Part shown: in pieces, positions 25,930-34,251 of the stretch
How positions within the stretch are numbered: position 1 is the stretch's first letter
Layout: each line of letters starts with the position of its first letter
Origin: Paludibacteraceae bacterium
Lineage (GTDB): Bacteria > Bacteroidota > Bacteroidia > Bacteroidales > Paludibacteraceae
Assembly: GCA_017647145.1 (NCBI GenBank)
Contig: JAGCLD010000007.1
Span: forward strand, 111,861-175,860
Reading direction: 5' to 3'
Length of the DNA stretch: 64,000 bases
Translations under genes and position numbers: made by a program
Notes under the pieces: generated by a model
Database searches by the model: none
The model's input: the letters and a program-made list of their open reading frames with translations, nothing else
What the model was told of the DNA's origin: nothing

Positions 25930-26397
25930 ATGGATACTGTTAATTTAAAAAAAATGTATGGCTTAGCCATCCTTTTTGAGACAATGGCCTACTTTTCTGG
26001 GGTCGTGTTTAAAATCGGATATGCCGAGCAATTATCATGGTTAAATATTGTCGGATTCGTCATTGCAATAGTAGCTTGTGTGGGATTGATTTCTATTTAT
26101 ATCTATCAAGCACGAAAGAACAATCATTGGCTTTTGCATGTGTATTATGTCGTACTGCTCATTCAAGCTGTAAGTTTCATTTTATCTGAAACTGCTCTTG
26201 AACATTTTGATAATGATTTATTAGGAAGGTCTTTGTTGATTATCAATGCTTTGATATTATTCCTATTGGTCATAGGTAGAACAATGAAAGACAAACCGTT
26301 CATGCAAGAAGCCATTACAAAGGCTGCATTTAGATATGAAGATTTAATATTCTTATCTATCTTAGTTACAATGGGTTTAATAATATCCATAGATTAA
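25930..26397 (+). CDS. Hypothetical polytopic membrane protein inside the frd operon
   Basis: Not recognised. 155 residues with four or five hydrophobic helices (about 10-30, 37-58, 67-85, 100-117 and 137-154) and short polar loops; the charged turn YQARKNNHW lies between helices 2 and 3. No heme or quinone motif is visible. It starts 44 bases after frdC and is followed 25 bases later by a lipoprotein gene on the same strand, so it should be transcribed with the fumarate reductase genes. Its base composition is more AT-rich than frdC and frdA, consistent with a later insertion. A role in the reductase complex is possible but not supported by any motif. Confidence 0.75.
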   Translation: MDTVNLKKMYGLAILFETMAYFSGVVFKIGYAEQLSWLNIVGFVIAIVACVGLISIYIYQARKNNHWLLHVYYVVLLIQAVSFILSETALEHFDNDLLGRSLLIINALILFLLVIGRTMKDKPFMQEAITKAAFRYEDLIFLSILVTMGLIISID

Positions 26398-26422
26398 GAT
26401 AGTTTTTATTAGAAATTAATTT

Positions 26423-27697
26423 ATGAAAAGAATTTTATCATATATATTATCAATATTATTGTTGGTTTCATGCTCCAATAATGATTTTGGCAATGTGCAA
26501 AACAGTATACAAAAGTCTCCTGAGGTGGCTTTCTACTTGCGACAAATACAGCAACTTAATGAACAATACATTCATCATGTTCAAAAATCTTCCAGAGCCC
26601 AAGGGGATGATGATAACGACAATGATAATGATGTGAATGGTTGGGAAGTTGCTACTGTAGATACCTATGGGGCTATCAAGGCTGGAGAAGCAGCATTGTT
26701 TTATACAGGAAATCCCTATATAGTAGGAGTTGTCATGATTTTTGTTGGAGCTCTCGCATCGTATGGCGAGTATGTATATCAAAGGGATAATGATAACAAT
26801 CAGATTTTACAAAAGAGCGAAGAATATTTTGCAATAGACATAAGACAGCCTTTAAATTTTTCTGGATTGTTTGATACTGATGTGTTTCCCAACCACACAG
26901 GTGGATACATTGGTAAATATCACAATAAGGTTATATTTGAGGTGGAAACCAATGACTTATTTGATTCTGTAGCAGGTAATGTAACATCTGACACTTTTGA
27001 CGCTTTTGTAAGTATTTTACGTGAAGAAGGTGTATTTCTGAATGAAGATATAGATGAAGCATGCTCAATTCTGCAAACATTAGACGTAGTGAATAATCTC
27101 GAACTATATTCACATTTCCCAGAAGCACCTTACATGGAGATGGAAGAAGAATTAGTTTCTGATTTTTTAATTAACGTCTCAAATATACAGGAATGTTATA
27201 GATATGCATATATTTTATCTTATATGGATATTATTGATGGAGCAGCGCAAAGAGGTGAACTGTCTTCTCAAAGTGCAACTCTCATCAATGGCTCATTATC
27301 TGTATGGTACTATAGTCATTGTTTGTGGAATTACTACATTCCGATGCCCAGAACTTCACAATATTACTTAGCTCAAGAGCGTGATAGAGATGAAGGTAGT
27401 TGGACGTTACTAACAGAAGAAGGATTCTTTTCTGCATTGTCACAAGATAATGTTAATTGTTTTGGAGTCCCTCATTTAGTCAACAATAGATTATCTGAAG
27501 TTTATTTTTATGAAAATGCTAGTGATTACCTTCAGTCCAGTTGGAATGTTTCAACTTGTTTTAATGAAGATTCTGTCTCAATTGAAAGTATATCATTAAA
27601 TATTCCTACCAATAATATAACTATTGATGTAGATTCTATAGTGTATTTTCTTCGGAACGTGGCTGACAATCCTAGTATTAAGTATATTAAATTTTAA
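26423..27697 (+). CDS. Hypothetical lipoprotein inside the frd operon
   Basis: Not recognised. 424 residues beginning with a lipoprotein signal (ILSYILSILLLVSCSNN; lipobox LVSC). An Asp/Asn run (GDDDNDNDNDVNG, residues ~62-74) precedes a Gly-rich hydrophobic segment (~87-115, NPYIVGVVMIFVGALASYG) that could insert in a membrane. The rest is acidic and soluble with scattered Trp and Tyr. No catalytic motif is seen. The gene is AT-rich with many TTA/ATA codons compared with the highly biased frdA that starts 29 bases after it, which suggests acquisition. Position puts it under the frd promoter. Confidence 0.8.
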   Translation: MKRILSYILSILLLVSCSNNDFGNVQNSIQKSPEVAFYLRQIQQLNEQYIHHVQKSSRAQGDDDNDNDNDVNGWEVATVDTYGAIKAGEAALFYTGNPYIVGVVMIFVGALASYGEYVYQRDNDNNQILQKSEEYFAIDIRQPLNFSGLFDTDVFPNHTGGYIGKYHNKVIFEVETNDLFDSVAGNVTSDTFDAFVSILREEGVFLNEDIDEACSILQTLDVVNNLELYSHFPEAPYMEMEEELVSDFLINVSNIQECYRYAYILSYMDIIDGAAQRGELSSQSATLINGSLSVWYYSHCLWNYYIPMPRTSQYYLAQERDRDEGSWTLLTEEGFFSALSQDNVNCFGVPHLVNNRLSEVYFYENASDYLQSSWNVSTCFNEDSVSIESISLNIPTNNITIDVDSIVYFLRNVADNPSIKYIKF

Positions 27698-27726
27698 AGA
27701 ATGTAAAAAATTAATTATAGTTTATT

Positions 27727-29700
27727 ATGGAAACAATAAAAGTATCTGAGCAAATTATCACCCCTCAAGACGCCAAGATACCTGAAGGTCCTTTGGCTGA
27801 AAAGTGGACTAACTACAAAGCTCATCAAAAATTAGTGAACCCAGCTAACAAACGTCGTTTGGACGTTATCGTTGTAGGTACCGGTCTTGCCGGTGCATCT
27901 GCTGCCGCTTCATTAGCTGAAATGGGATTCAATGTATTGAACTTCTGCATTCAAGACTCTCCTCGTCGTGCTCACTCTATCGCTGCACAAGGTGGTATCA
28001 ATGCTGCTAAAAACTATCAAAACGACGGTGACTCTGTTTATCGTCTATTCTATGATACCATTAAAGGTGGTGACTATCGCGCACGTGAAGCAAACGTTTA
28101 TCGTTTGGCTGAAGTGGCTAATAGCATCATCGACCAATGTGTGGCTCAAGGAGTACCTTTCGCACGTGAATATGGTGGATTGCTTGACAACCGCTCTTTC
28201 GGTGGTGCACAAGTAAGCCGTACTTTCTATGCTAAGGGACAAACCGGTCAACAACTTCTTCTTGGTGCTTACTCAGCATTGAGCCGCCAAGTGGGTAAAG
28301 GTAAAGTGAAACTCTACAGCCGCTATGAAATGTTGGACGTTGTAGTGATTGACGGACGCGCTCGCGGTATCATCGCACGCAACCTCGTAACAGGACGTGT
28401 AGAACGTTTCTTTGCTCACGCTGTAGTAGTAGGTACCGGTGGTTATGGTAATGCATTCTTCCTTTCTACCAACGCTATGGCATCTAACGGCTCTGCTGCT
28501 CTACAATGCTACAAGAAAGGTGCTTACTTTGCAAACCCTTGCTACGCACAAATTCACCCAACCTGTATTCCTGTACACGGTGAATTCCAATCTAAATTGA
28601 CTTTGATGTCTGAATCTCTCCGTAACGACGGACGTATCTGGGTGCCTAAAAAACTCGAAGACGCTAAAGCACTTCAAGCTGGCAAACTCCAAGGACGTGA
28701 CATCCCTGAAGAAGACCGCGACTACTATTTGGAACGCCGCTACCCTGCATTCGGTAACCTTGTACCACGTGACGTAGCTTCACGCGCTGCAAAAGAACGT
28801 TGCGATGCTGGCTTTGGTGTAAACTCTACCGGTTTGGCTGTATTCCTTGATTTCTCTGACGCTATCAAACGCTTAGGTAGAGATGTAGTAGCTGCTAAAT
28901 ATGGTAACCTCTTCCAAATGTACGAAAAAATCGTTGACGTTGATCCATACGAAAACCCAATGATGATCTTCCCTGCTATCCACTACACCATGGGTGGTAT
29001 CTGGGTTGACTATGAATTGCAAACCTCTATCAAGGGTCTGTTCTGCATTGGTGAAGCTAACTTCTCTGACCACGGTGCAAACCGTCTTGGTGCATCTGCT
29101 TTGATGCAAGGTTTGGCTGACGGTTACTTCGTATTGCCTTACACCATCCAAAACTACCTCTCCGACCAAATCGCAGTGCCACGCATGAGTACTGACCTTC
29201 CTGAATTTGCTGCTGCTGAACAAGCTATCAACGACAAGATTAACAAGTTAATGAGCATTCAAGGTAAACGCTCAGTGGATAGCATTCACCGTGAATTAGG
29301 TCTTGTGATGTGGGACTTCGTAGGTATGGGACGTAACGCTGAAGGACTTCGCACTGCTTTAACCAAAATTAAAGAAGTGAAGAAAGAATTCTGGAGCAAC
29401 GTATTCATCCCTGGTCAAGCAGAAGGCGTAAACGTGGAACTCGAAAAAGCATTACGCTTGGCTGACTTCATCGAAATCGGTGAACTCATGGCACGCGACG
29501 CTCTACACCGTGAAGAATCATGTGGTGGTCACTTCCGTGAAGAATTCCAAACTCCGGAAGGTGAAGCCCTTCGTCAAGACGACAAGTTTGCTTATGCAGC
29601 TTGCTGGAAATACAACGGCGACGACCAAGAGCCAACCATGATTAAAGAACCGCTTGACTACGAATTTGTAACCCGTCAAACACGTAACTACAAAGCATAA
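27727..29700 (+). CDS. frdA: Fumarate reductase/succinate dehydrogenase flavoprotein subunit
   Basis: Catalytic subunit interconverting fumarate and succinate, with covalently bound FAD, on the cytoplasmic face of the membrane. 657 residues. FAD-binding signature [19 protein letters not shown]; the flavin-linking His is in the [12 protein letters not shown] region; active-site sequences include [30 protein letters not shown] and [18 protein letters not shown]. This is the Bacteroidota/epsilonproteobacterial-type FrdA. Its codon use is strongly biased, suggesting high expression. frdB begins 31 bases after it. Confidence 0.96.
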   Translation: METIKVSEQIITPQDAKIPEGPLAEKWTNYKAHQKLVNPANKRRLDVIVVGTGLAGASAAASLAEMGFNVLNFCIQDSPRRAHSIAAQGGINAAKNYQNDGDSVYRLFYDTIKGGDYRAREANVYRLAEVANSIIDQCVAQGVPFAREYGGLLDNRSFGGAQVSRTFYAKGQTGQQLLLGAYSALSRQVGKGKVKLYSRYEMLDVVVIDGRARGIIARNLVTGRVERFFAHAVVVGTGGYGNAFFLSTNAMASNGSAALQCYKKGAYFANPCYAQIHPTCIPVHGEFQSKLTLMSESLRNDGRIWVPKKLEDAKALQAGKLQGRDIPEEDRDYYLERRYPAFGNLVPRDVASRAAKERCDAGFGVNSTGLAVFLDFSDAIKRLGRDVVAAKYGNLFQMYEKIVDVDPYENPMMIFPAIHYTMGGIWVDYELQTSIKGLFCIGEANFSDHGANRLGASALMQGLADGYFVLPYTIQNYLSDQIAVPRMSTDLPEFAAAEQAINDKINKLMSIQGKRSVDSIHRELGLVMWDFVGMGRNAEGLRTALTKIKEVKKEFWSNVFIPGQAEGVNVELEKALRLADFIEIGELMARDALHREESCGGHFREEFQTPEGEALRQDDKFAYAACWKYNGDDQEPTMIKEPLDYEFVTRQTRNYKA

Positions 29701-29730
29701 CATCAGAGGAACTTTAAAACATTTACTACA

Positions 29731-30486
29731 ATGGAAAGAACAATTAATATAAAAGTAAAAGTTTGGCGTCAAGCCGGACCAAAAGCGAAAGGACATTTTG
29801 AAACCTACGCTTTGGAGAACATCTCCACTGACAGCTCGTTCCTCGAAATGTTGGACGTGCTGAACGAAAAACTCATCAGCGAACGTCAAGAACCCGTAGT
29901 ATTTGACCACGACTGCCGCGAAGGTATCTGCGGTATGTGCTCACTCTACATCAACGGACACCCACACGGACCTGACAGCGAAATCACTACCTGCCAATTG
30001 CACATGCGCAAATTTAAAGATGGAGACACCATCACAGTAGAACCATGGCGCTCTGCTGCATTCCCTGTAATCAAAGACTTGATGGTTGACCGTCGCGCAT
30101 ACGACAAAATCATCCAAGCAGGAGGTTTCGTATCAGTAAACACAGGTGGTGTGCCTGATGCTAACGCAATACCTATTCCTAAACGCGATGCCGACTTGGC
30201 TATGGACGCCGCTTCATGCATCGGTTGTGGAGCATGTGCTGCCGCATGTAAGAATGGTTCTGCTATGTTGTTCGTAGCTGCTAAAGTAAGCCAATTAGCA
30301 CTTCTTCCACAAGGTAAAGTAGAAGCAGCTGCACGCGCTAAAGCAATGGTAGCTAAGATGGACGAACTCGGATTTGGTAACTGTACCAACACAGGCGCAT
30401 GCGCAGCTGAATGTCCGAAGTGCGTTTCACTCAGCAACATCGCTCGCCTTAACAGAGAATATCTCTGCGCTAAAATGAAAGACTAA
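29731..30486 (+). CDS. frdB: Fumarate reductase/succinate dehydrogenase iron-sulfur subunit
   Basis: Electron-transfer subunit linking FrdC heme to FrdA flavin. 251 residues. The N-terminal ferredoxin-like domain has the [2Fe-2S] ligands in [12 protein letters not shown] and a later Cys (TTCQLHMR). The C-terminal domain carries two further clusters ([14 protein letters not shown] and [14 protein letters not shown]). Last gene of the frd operon; a strong hairpin terminator follows. Confidence 0.95.
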   Translation: MERTINIKVKVWRQAGPKAKGHFETYALENISTDSSFLEMLDVLNEKLISERQEPVVFDHDCREGICGMCSLYINGHPHGPDSEITTCQLHMRKFKDGDTITVEPWRSAAFPVIKDLMVDRRAYDKIIQAGGFVSVNTGGVPDANAIPIPKRDADLAMDAASCIGCGACAAACKNGSAMLFVAAKVSQLALLPQGKVEAAARAKAMVAKMDELGFGNCTNTGACAAECPKCVSLSNIARLNREYLCAKMKD

Positions 30487-30508
30487 TCACTACAGATAGT
30501 TTTCAACC

Positions 30509-30546
30509 AAAAGAGGTGTGTCATAAATCTATGGCACACCTCTTTT
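30509..30546 (+). terminator. Terminator of the frd operon
   Basis: AAAAGAGGTGTG pairs perfectly with CACACCTCTTTT, followed by TTCAT. It lies 22 bases past frdB. Confidence 0.85.
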
Positions 30547-30655
30547 TCATACAAGCAACAAAATGATGAAGATGCGATACGTGTACTTAGCAGAACGTAG
30601 CGGAGGGGGTAACCCTTGCGAGGTACAAAACGCAGTTCATATGAATGTAAAAGAA

Positions 30656-30679
30656 GTAGGGACACGGCGTGCCGTGTCC
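30656..30679 (+). repeat. Single REP element
   Basis: GTAG followed by the hairpin GGACACGGC-GT-GCCGTGTCC, identical to the half-element inside the RAYT gene. Downstream (30686-30714) is the right half of the long-stem hairpin family seen at 12861-12929. Confidence 0.85.
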
Positions 30680-30789
30680 GTATTTATGCCGAGCGAGAGC
30701 AATTTATATAAACAGCGTAGCCGTATCCACCAAATCCACATAGCAAAAACAACCTAAAATCACACACAACCCTCTCACATTCAAACACT

Positions 30790-30826
30790 AATCGCACTGT
30801 CCCTCTTTAAGGGGGACGAGCGAAGT
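30790..30826 (+). repeat. CACTGTC...CTTTAAGGG repeat element
   Basis: AATCGCACTGTC, then CCTCTTTAAGGG and GGACGAGCG, with CGGAGGGGGT after it: the same family as 13040 and 61818. Confidence 0.7.
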
Positions 30827-30892
30827 GTAGCCTTAGCAGAACATAGCGGAGGGGGTAACCCTTGCGCAGCCCATAGCGAGGCTCTTATGAAA

Positions 30893-31120
30893 GCAATGCC
30901 GTGTCCGTCTGTTTTATTGGGTTGTTCTTGGCATCAGCATGCAGTTTCCTTACTACACACTACAGGCGAAGCCGTCCTACAGTGAGTATAACGAACATCC
31001 TACAGCAAAGCGTCCTACAGCGCAGCGTCCTCTAAACTATCACCCATCCCCACCCCCTTCCTCCGGCAAACAAAACAACCATCCTCAAAAAAAAGCCCTA
31101 CCTTTGTAAATTTTTTCCTA
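30893..31120 (+). repeat. Second copy of a duplicated intergenic cassette
   Basis: Matches 13115-13302: a decayed REP pair (AATGCCGTGTCCGTCTG...), CCTACAGCAAAGCGT-type 15-bp repeats (longer here), and the lead-in CTTCCTCCGGCAA...GCCCTACCTTTG. TACCTTTG at 31099-31106 again fits a -7 box just ahead of the 11-bp array. Confidence 0.7.
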
Positions 31121-31230
31121 CCGGACACGTAGGATACACGTAGGATACACGTAGGATACACGTAGGATATACGTAGGATATAGATAGGAAACAGATACAA
31201 AACAGATAGGAACTAGATACCATCAAGATA
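31121..31230 (+). repeat. 11-bp tandem repeat array, 10 units
   Basis: Exactly 110 bases = 10 x 11: CCGGACACGTA, GGATACACGTA three times, GGATATACGTA, GGATATAGATA, GGAAACAGATA, CAAAACAGATA, GGAACTAGATA, CCATCAAGATA. Unit order parallels the array at 13303 but copy numbers differ (3 versus 5 of the first type, 1 versus 4 of the second). Confidence 0.9.
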
Positions 31231-31304
31231 CATTAATAACTCTTTTACCAAACACCCATAACACAAAAGAAACGACATTTCTAGTAACATATGCTCAGGC
31301 AAAC

Positions 31305-31336
31305 TTGGCATATCCGACACCCTTGCATTATCTTTG
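31305..31336 (+). promoter_or_regulatory. Promoter of radC
   Basis: TTGG at 31305, spacer 20 bp, TATCTTTG at 31329-31336. This places the transcription start after the first in-frame TTG at 31305 and so fixes the ATG at 31359 as the start. Confidence 0.75.
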
Positions 31337-31358
31337 CAAAAAGATAAGATTACGTACC

Positions 31359-32063
31359 ATGAATGATTACAACAAACTTAACATCAAACAATGGGCACCG
31401 GATGACCGACCAAGAGAAAAAATGCTGGAAAAGGGACAACAAGCACTATCCGATGCAGAACTCCTCGCAATCCTTATAGGAAGCGGAAACAAAGATGAAA
31501 CCGCTGTCGAACTCTGCAAAAGACTCATGGCAAGTTGTGGTAATGACTTAAACCAATTAGCCAAAAAGACGGTCAAAGAACTGACAAGTCATTTCAAAGG
31601 CATAGGTACAGCCAAAGCAGTAAGCATTGTTGCCGCCCTAGAATTAGGGAAAAGACGTAAAGACACACAACCACGCACAGCACCCGATATAAACTCATCC
31701 AATAAAGCATACGCAGTATTTGCGCCCCTGCTGAGCGACTTGCCACACGAAGAAGTCTGGATTGCACTCACCAATAACGCCAACCGACTAATCACTACAC
31801 AACGCATCGGTCAGGGAGGACTATCCGCCAGCATGGCTGACATACGCATTATCCTAAAAGCAACTATCGAAAACAATGCCACCGGTGTACTATTAGCGCA
31901 CAATCACCCTTCCGGAAACACCAAGCCAAGCCTACATGACAAGCAACTCACAGAAAAACTAAAAGCAGCATGCAAGATGATGGATATCACACTGCACGAC
32001 CATCTCATAATAGGCGGACTACACGGAGAAATGTTTAGTTTTGCCGACGAAGGATTCCTGTAA
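31359..32063 (+). CDS. radC: RadC/JAB family DNA repair-type protein
   Basis: Member of the RadC family, with a helix-hairpin-helix-like N-terminal part and a JAB/MPN metalloprotease-like C-terminal domain; its biochemical function is unproven despite the old name. 234 residues from the ATG at 31359. An earlier in-frame TTG lies inside the promoter and is discarded. The zinc motif is clear: VLLAHNHPSGNTKPSLHD, with a Glu upstream. The N-terminal family start is recognisable: PREKMLEKGQQALSDAELLAILIGSG. Single gene. Confidence 0.93.
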   Translation: MNDYNKLNIKQWAPDDRPREKMLEKGQQALSDAELLAILIGSGNKDETAVELCKRLMASCGNDLNQLAKKTVKELTSHFKGIGTAKAVSIVAALELGKRRKDTQPRTAPDINSSNKAYAVFAPLLSDLPHEEVWIALTNNANRLITTQRIGQGGLSASMADIRIILKATIENNATGVLLAHNHPSGNTKPSLHDKQLTEKLKAACKMMDITLHDHLIIGGLHGEMFSFADEGFL

Positions 32064-32155
32064 ATCCACAAAAACAACAAAGAGATTTACCAAGAAAAAC
32101 AACAAAAAATAGAACTATTTCTGCAAAGAAAGGAACTTTTATCCCTGCACATTTT

Positions 32156-32185
32156 TTGATATTTGTGCAATTTATCTTACCTTTG
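32156..32185 (+). promoter_or_regulatory. Promoter of the etfBA-acyl-CoA dehydrogenase operon
   Basis: TTG at 32156-32158, 19 bp spacer, TACCTTTG at 32178-32185, with a leader of about 100 bases. Confidence 0.7.
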
Positions 32186-32293
32186 CTCCTTTGAAAGAGA
32201 AAATAGCTATCTTTCGAAAGGTATAAATCATGCACAAAGACAAGGCAATCCACTACCGCCTATGCTTTGTGAAAAATAAATAATATAGAATAT

Positions 32294-33166
32294 ATGAGTT
32301 TGAAAATCATTGTACTTGCAAAGCAAGTTCCCGACACCAGAAACGTGGGAAAGGATGCTATGACTGCAGAAGGTACAGTCAATCGTTCAGCACTACCCGC
32401 CATCTTCAATCCGGAAGATTTAAACGCATTAGAACAAGCACTACGCCTGAAAGATGCAAATCCGGGCTCAACAGTAACCATGTTAACCATGGGACCTCCG
32501 CGCGCTGCAGATATTATCCGTGAAGGTCTATACAGAGGAGCAGATAACGGCTATTTGCTCACCGACAGAGCATTTGCCGGTGCCGACACATTAGCCACAT
32601 CTTATGCATTAGCCACAGCAATTCAGAAGATAGGTATTCCCGACATCATCCTAGGCGGACGCCAAGCAATTGACGGAGACACAGCACAAGTAGGACCACA
32701 AGTAGCAGAAAAACTAGGACTGACGCAAATCACTTATGCAGAAGAAATATTGAACTGTGAAAACGGAAGAGTCACCGTCCGTCGTCACATTGACGGAGGA
32801 GTAGAAACCGTAGAAGGACCGCTTCCGATTGTAATAACTGTTAATAACTCAGCCGCACCATGTCGTCCACGAAATGCTAAACTAGTGATGAAATACAAGA
32901 AAGCAATGGTGCCACTGGAAAAACCGGCAGAAGGACTTCCTTATGCTGAAGAGTATGAGCGCAAGCCCTACTTAACACTGAACCAATGGAGCACAGCTGA
33001 TATTGATGCCGACTTGCAACAATGCGGACTAAGTGGCTCACCCACTAAAGTAAAAGCAGTAGAAAACATTGTATTCCAAGCAAAAGAAAGTCGCACTCTG
33101 ACTGCTTCAGACCAAGACATTGATCAACTAATGAAAGAACTATTAGCTAACCACACCATAGGATAA
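32294..33166 (+). CDS. etfB: Electron transfer flavoprotein subunit beta
   Basis: Beta subunit of the ETF heterodimer, which takes electrons from acyl-CoA dehydrogenase. 290 residues; family features are KIIVLAKQVPDTRNV, the AMP/FAD-contact region DTATSYALATAI-like (ADTLATSYALATAIQ) and LGGRQAIDGDTAQVGPQVAEKLG. The gene is five bases ahead of etfA, and an acyl-CoA dehydrogenase follows, so the three form one functional unit. Classical versus bifurcating ETF cannot be decided by eye. Confidence 0.95.
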   Translation: MSLKIIVLAKQVPDTRNVGKDAMTAEGTVNRSALPAIFNPEDLNALEQALRLKDANPGSTVTMLTMGPPRAADIIREGLYRGADNGYLLTDRAFAGADTLATSYALATAIQKIGIPDIILGGRQAIDGDTAQVGPQVAEKLGLTQITYAEEILNCENGRVTVRRHIDGGVETVEGPLPIVITVNNSAAPCRPRNAKLVMKYKKAMVPLEKPAEGLPYAEEYERKPYLTLNQWSTADIDADLQQCGLSGSPTKVKAVENIVFQAKESRTLTASDQDIDQLMKELLANHTIG

Positions 33167-33171
33167 GAATT

Positions 33172-34194
33172 ATGAACAACGTATTTGTATATTGTGAAAT
33201 AGAAGCTACCACAGTAGCAGAAGTGAGCCTTGAGCTCCTTACCAAAGGACGTAAGTTGGCTAATGAATTAGGCGTTCAGTTAGAAGCAATCTGCGCAGGT
33301 CATGGCATTACAGGAAAAGTAGAAGCACAAGTAATGCCTTTCGGTGTAGATAAAGTACATATATTTGATGCAGAAGGACTATTCCCCTACACATCTAAGC
33401 CACATACATCTATCTTAGTAAACCTATTTAAAGAAGAACAACCTCAAATCTGCTTAATGGGAGCCACAGTAATCGGTCGTGACTTAGGTCCAAGAGTATC
33501 ATCCGCACTCTTTAGTGGACTGACTGCAGATTGCACCTCATTAGAAATAGGACCACACGATGACAAGAAATTAGGCAAGCATTATGACCAACTGCTCTAT
33601 CAAATCCGTCCTGCATTTGGAGGTAATATCGTTGCTACTATTGTAAATCCGGAAAACCGACCACAAATGGCAACAGTGAGAAGCGGGGTGATGAAAATGG
33701 AAGTGCTTGACCCGAACTATAAGGGAGAGGTTGTGGTACATGACGTAGCTAAATACGTACCGGAAACAGACTACGTAGTAAAAGTATTGGAACGCCACGT
33801 AGAAGCAGCCAAGAATAATCTGAAAGGCGCTCCGATAGTAATAGCAGGAGGATACGGTGTTGGTTCAAAAGAAGGATTCGACTTGTTATATGACTTAGCC
33901 AAAGAACTCCATGCAGAAGTAGGAGCTAGCCGTGCTGCTGTAGATGCTGGTTTCTGTGCACACGACCTACAAATAGGTCAAACCGGTGTAACTGTACGAC
34001 CTAAAGTGTATATAGCTTGTGGTATCTCCGGTGCTATTCAACATATTGCAGGTATGCGCGAAAGCGGTATTATCATCTCTGTAAACAGTGATCCAAATGC
34101 ACCAATCAATGCCATTGCTGACTATGTAATTACAGGAACAGTGGAAGAAGTGCTTCCTAAAATGATAAAGTACTATAAAAATAATTCAAAATAG
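33172..34194 (+). CDS. etfA: Electron transfer flavoprotein subunit alpha
   Basis: Alpha subunit of ETF, carrying the main FAD site. 340 residues. The C-terminal FAD-binding signature is clear: ASRAAVDAGF, IGQTGVTVRPKVYIACGISGAIQHIAGM, then SVNSDPNAPI. The N-terminal domain shows the family's VNLFKEEQPQICLMGATVIGRDLGPR. Middle gene of the etfB-etfA-acyl-CoA dehydrogenase operon, 57 bases before the dehydrogenase. Confidence 0.95.
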   Translation: MNNVFVYCEIEATTVAEVSLELLTKGRKLANELGVQLEAICAGHGITGKVEAQVMPFGVDKVHIFDAEGLFPYTSKPHTSILVNLFKEEQPQICLMGATVIGRDLGPRVSSALFSGLTADCTSLEIGPHDDKKLGKHYDQLLYQIRPAFGGNIVATIVNPENRPQMATVRSGVMKMEVLDPNYKGEVVVHDVAKYVPETDYVVKVLERHVEAAKNNLKGAPIVIAGGYGVGSKEGFDLLYDLAKELHAEVGASRAAVDAGFCAHDLQIGQTGVTVRPKVYIACGISGAIQHIAGMRESGIIISVNSDPNAPINAIADYVITGTVEEVLPKMIKYYKNNSK

Positions 34195-34251
34195 GACGTG
34201 AATAACATCAAGTAAAACTGATGTTCACACCATACATAACATATTACAATT

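Noticed and set aside
26423..27697. Bacteriocin or pore-forming toxin, because of the Gly-rich hydrophobic segment
   Set aside because: There is no immunity gene, processing site or export gene beside it, and one hydrophobic segment in a lipoprotein is not enough evidence.
30563..30757. Plus-strand frame in the frdB-radC spacer
   Set aside because: It runs through REP and long-stem hairpin repeats and matches their translated form, not a gene.
31015..31200. Minus-strand open frame across the 11-bp array
   Set aside because: Its translation is only the three-frame cycling of the repeat (YPTCILRVSYV type); no start context and no homologous look.
31305..31358. Upstream start for radC
   Set aside because: The extra codons cover the -33/-7 promoter, so they lie before the transcription start.
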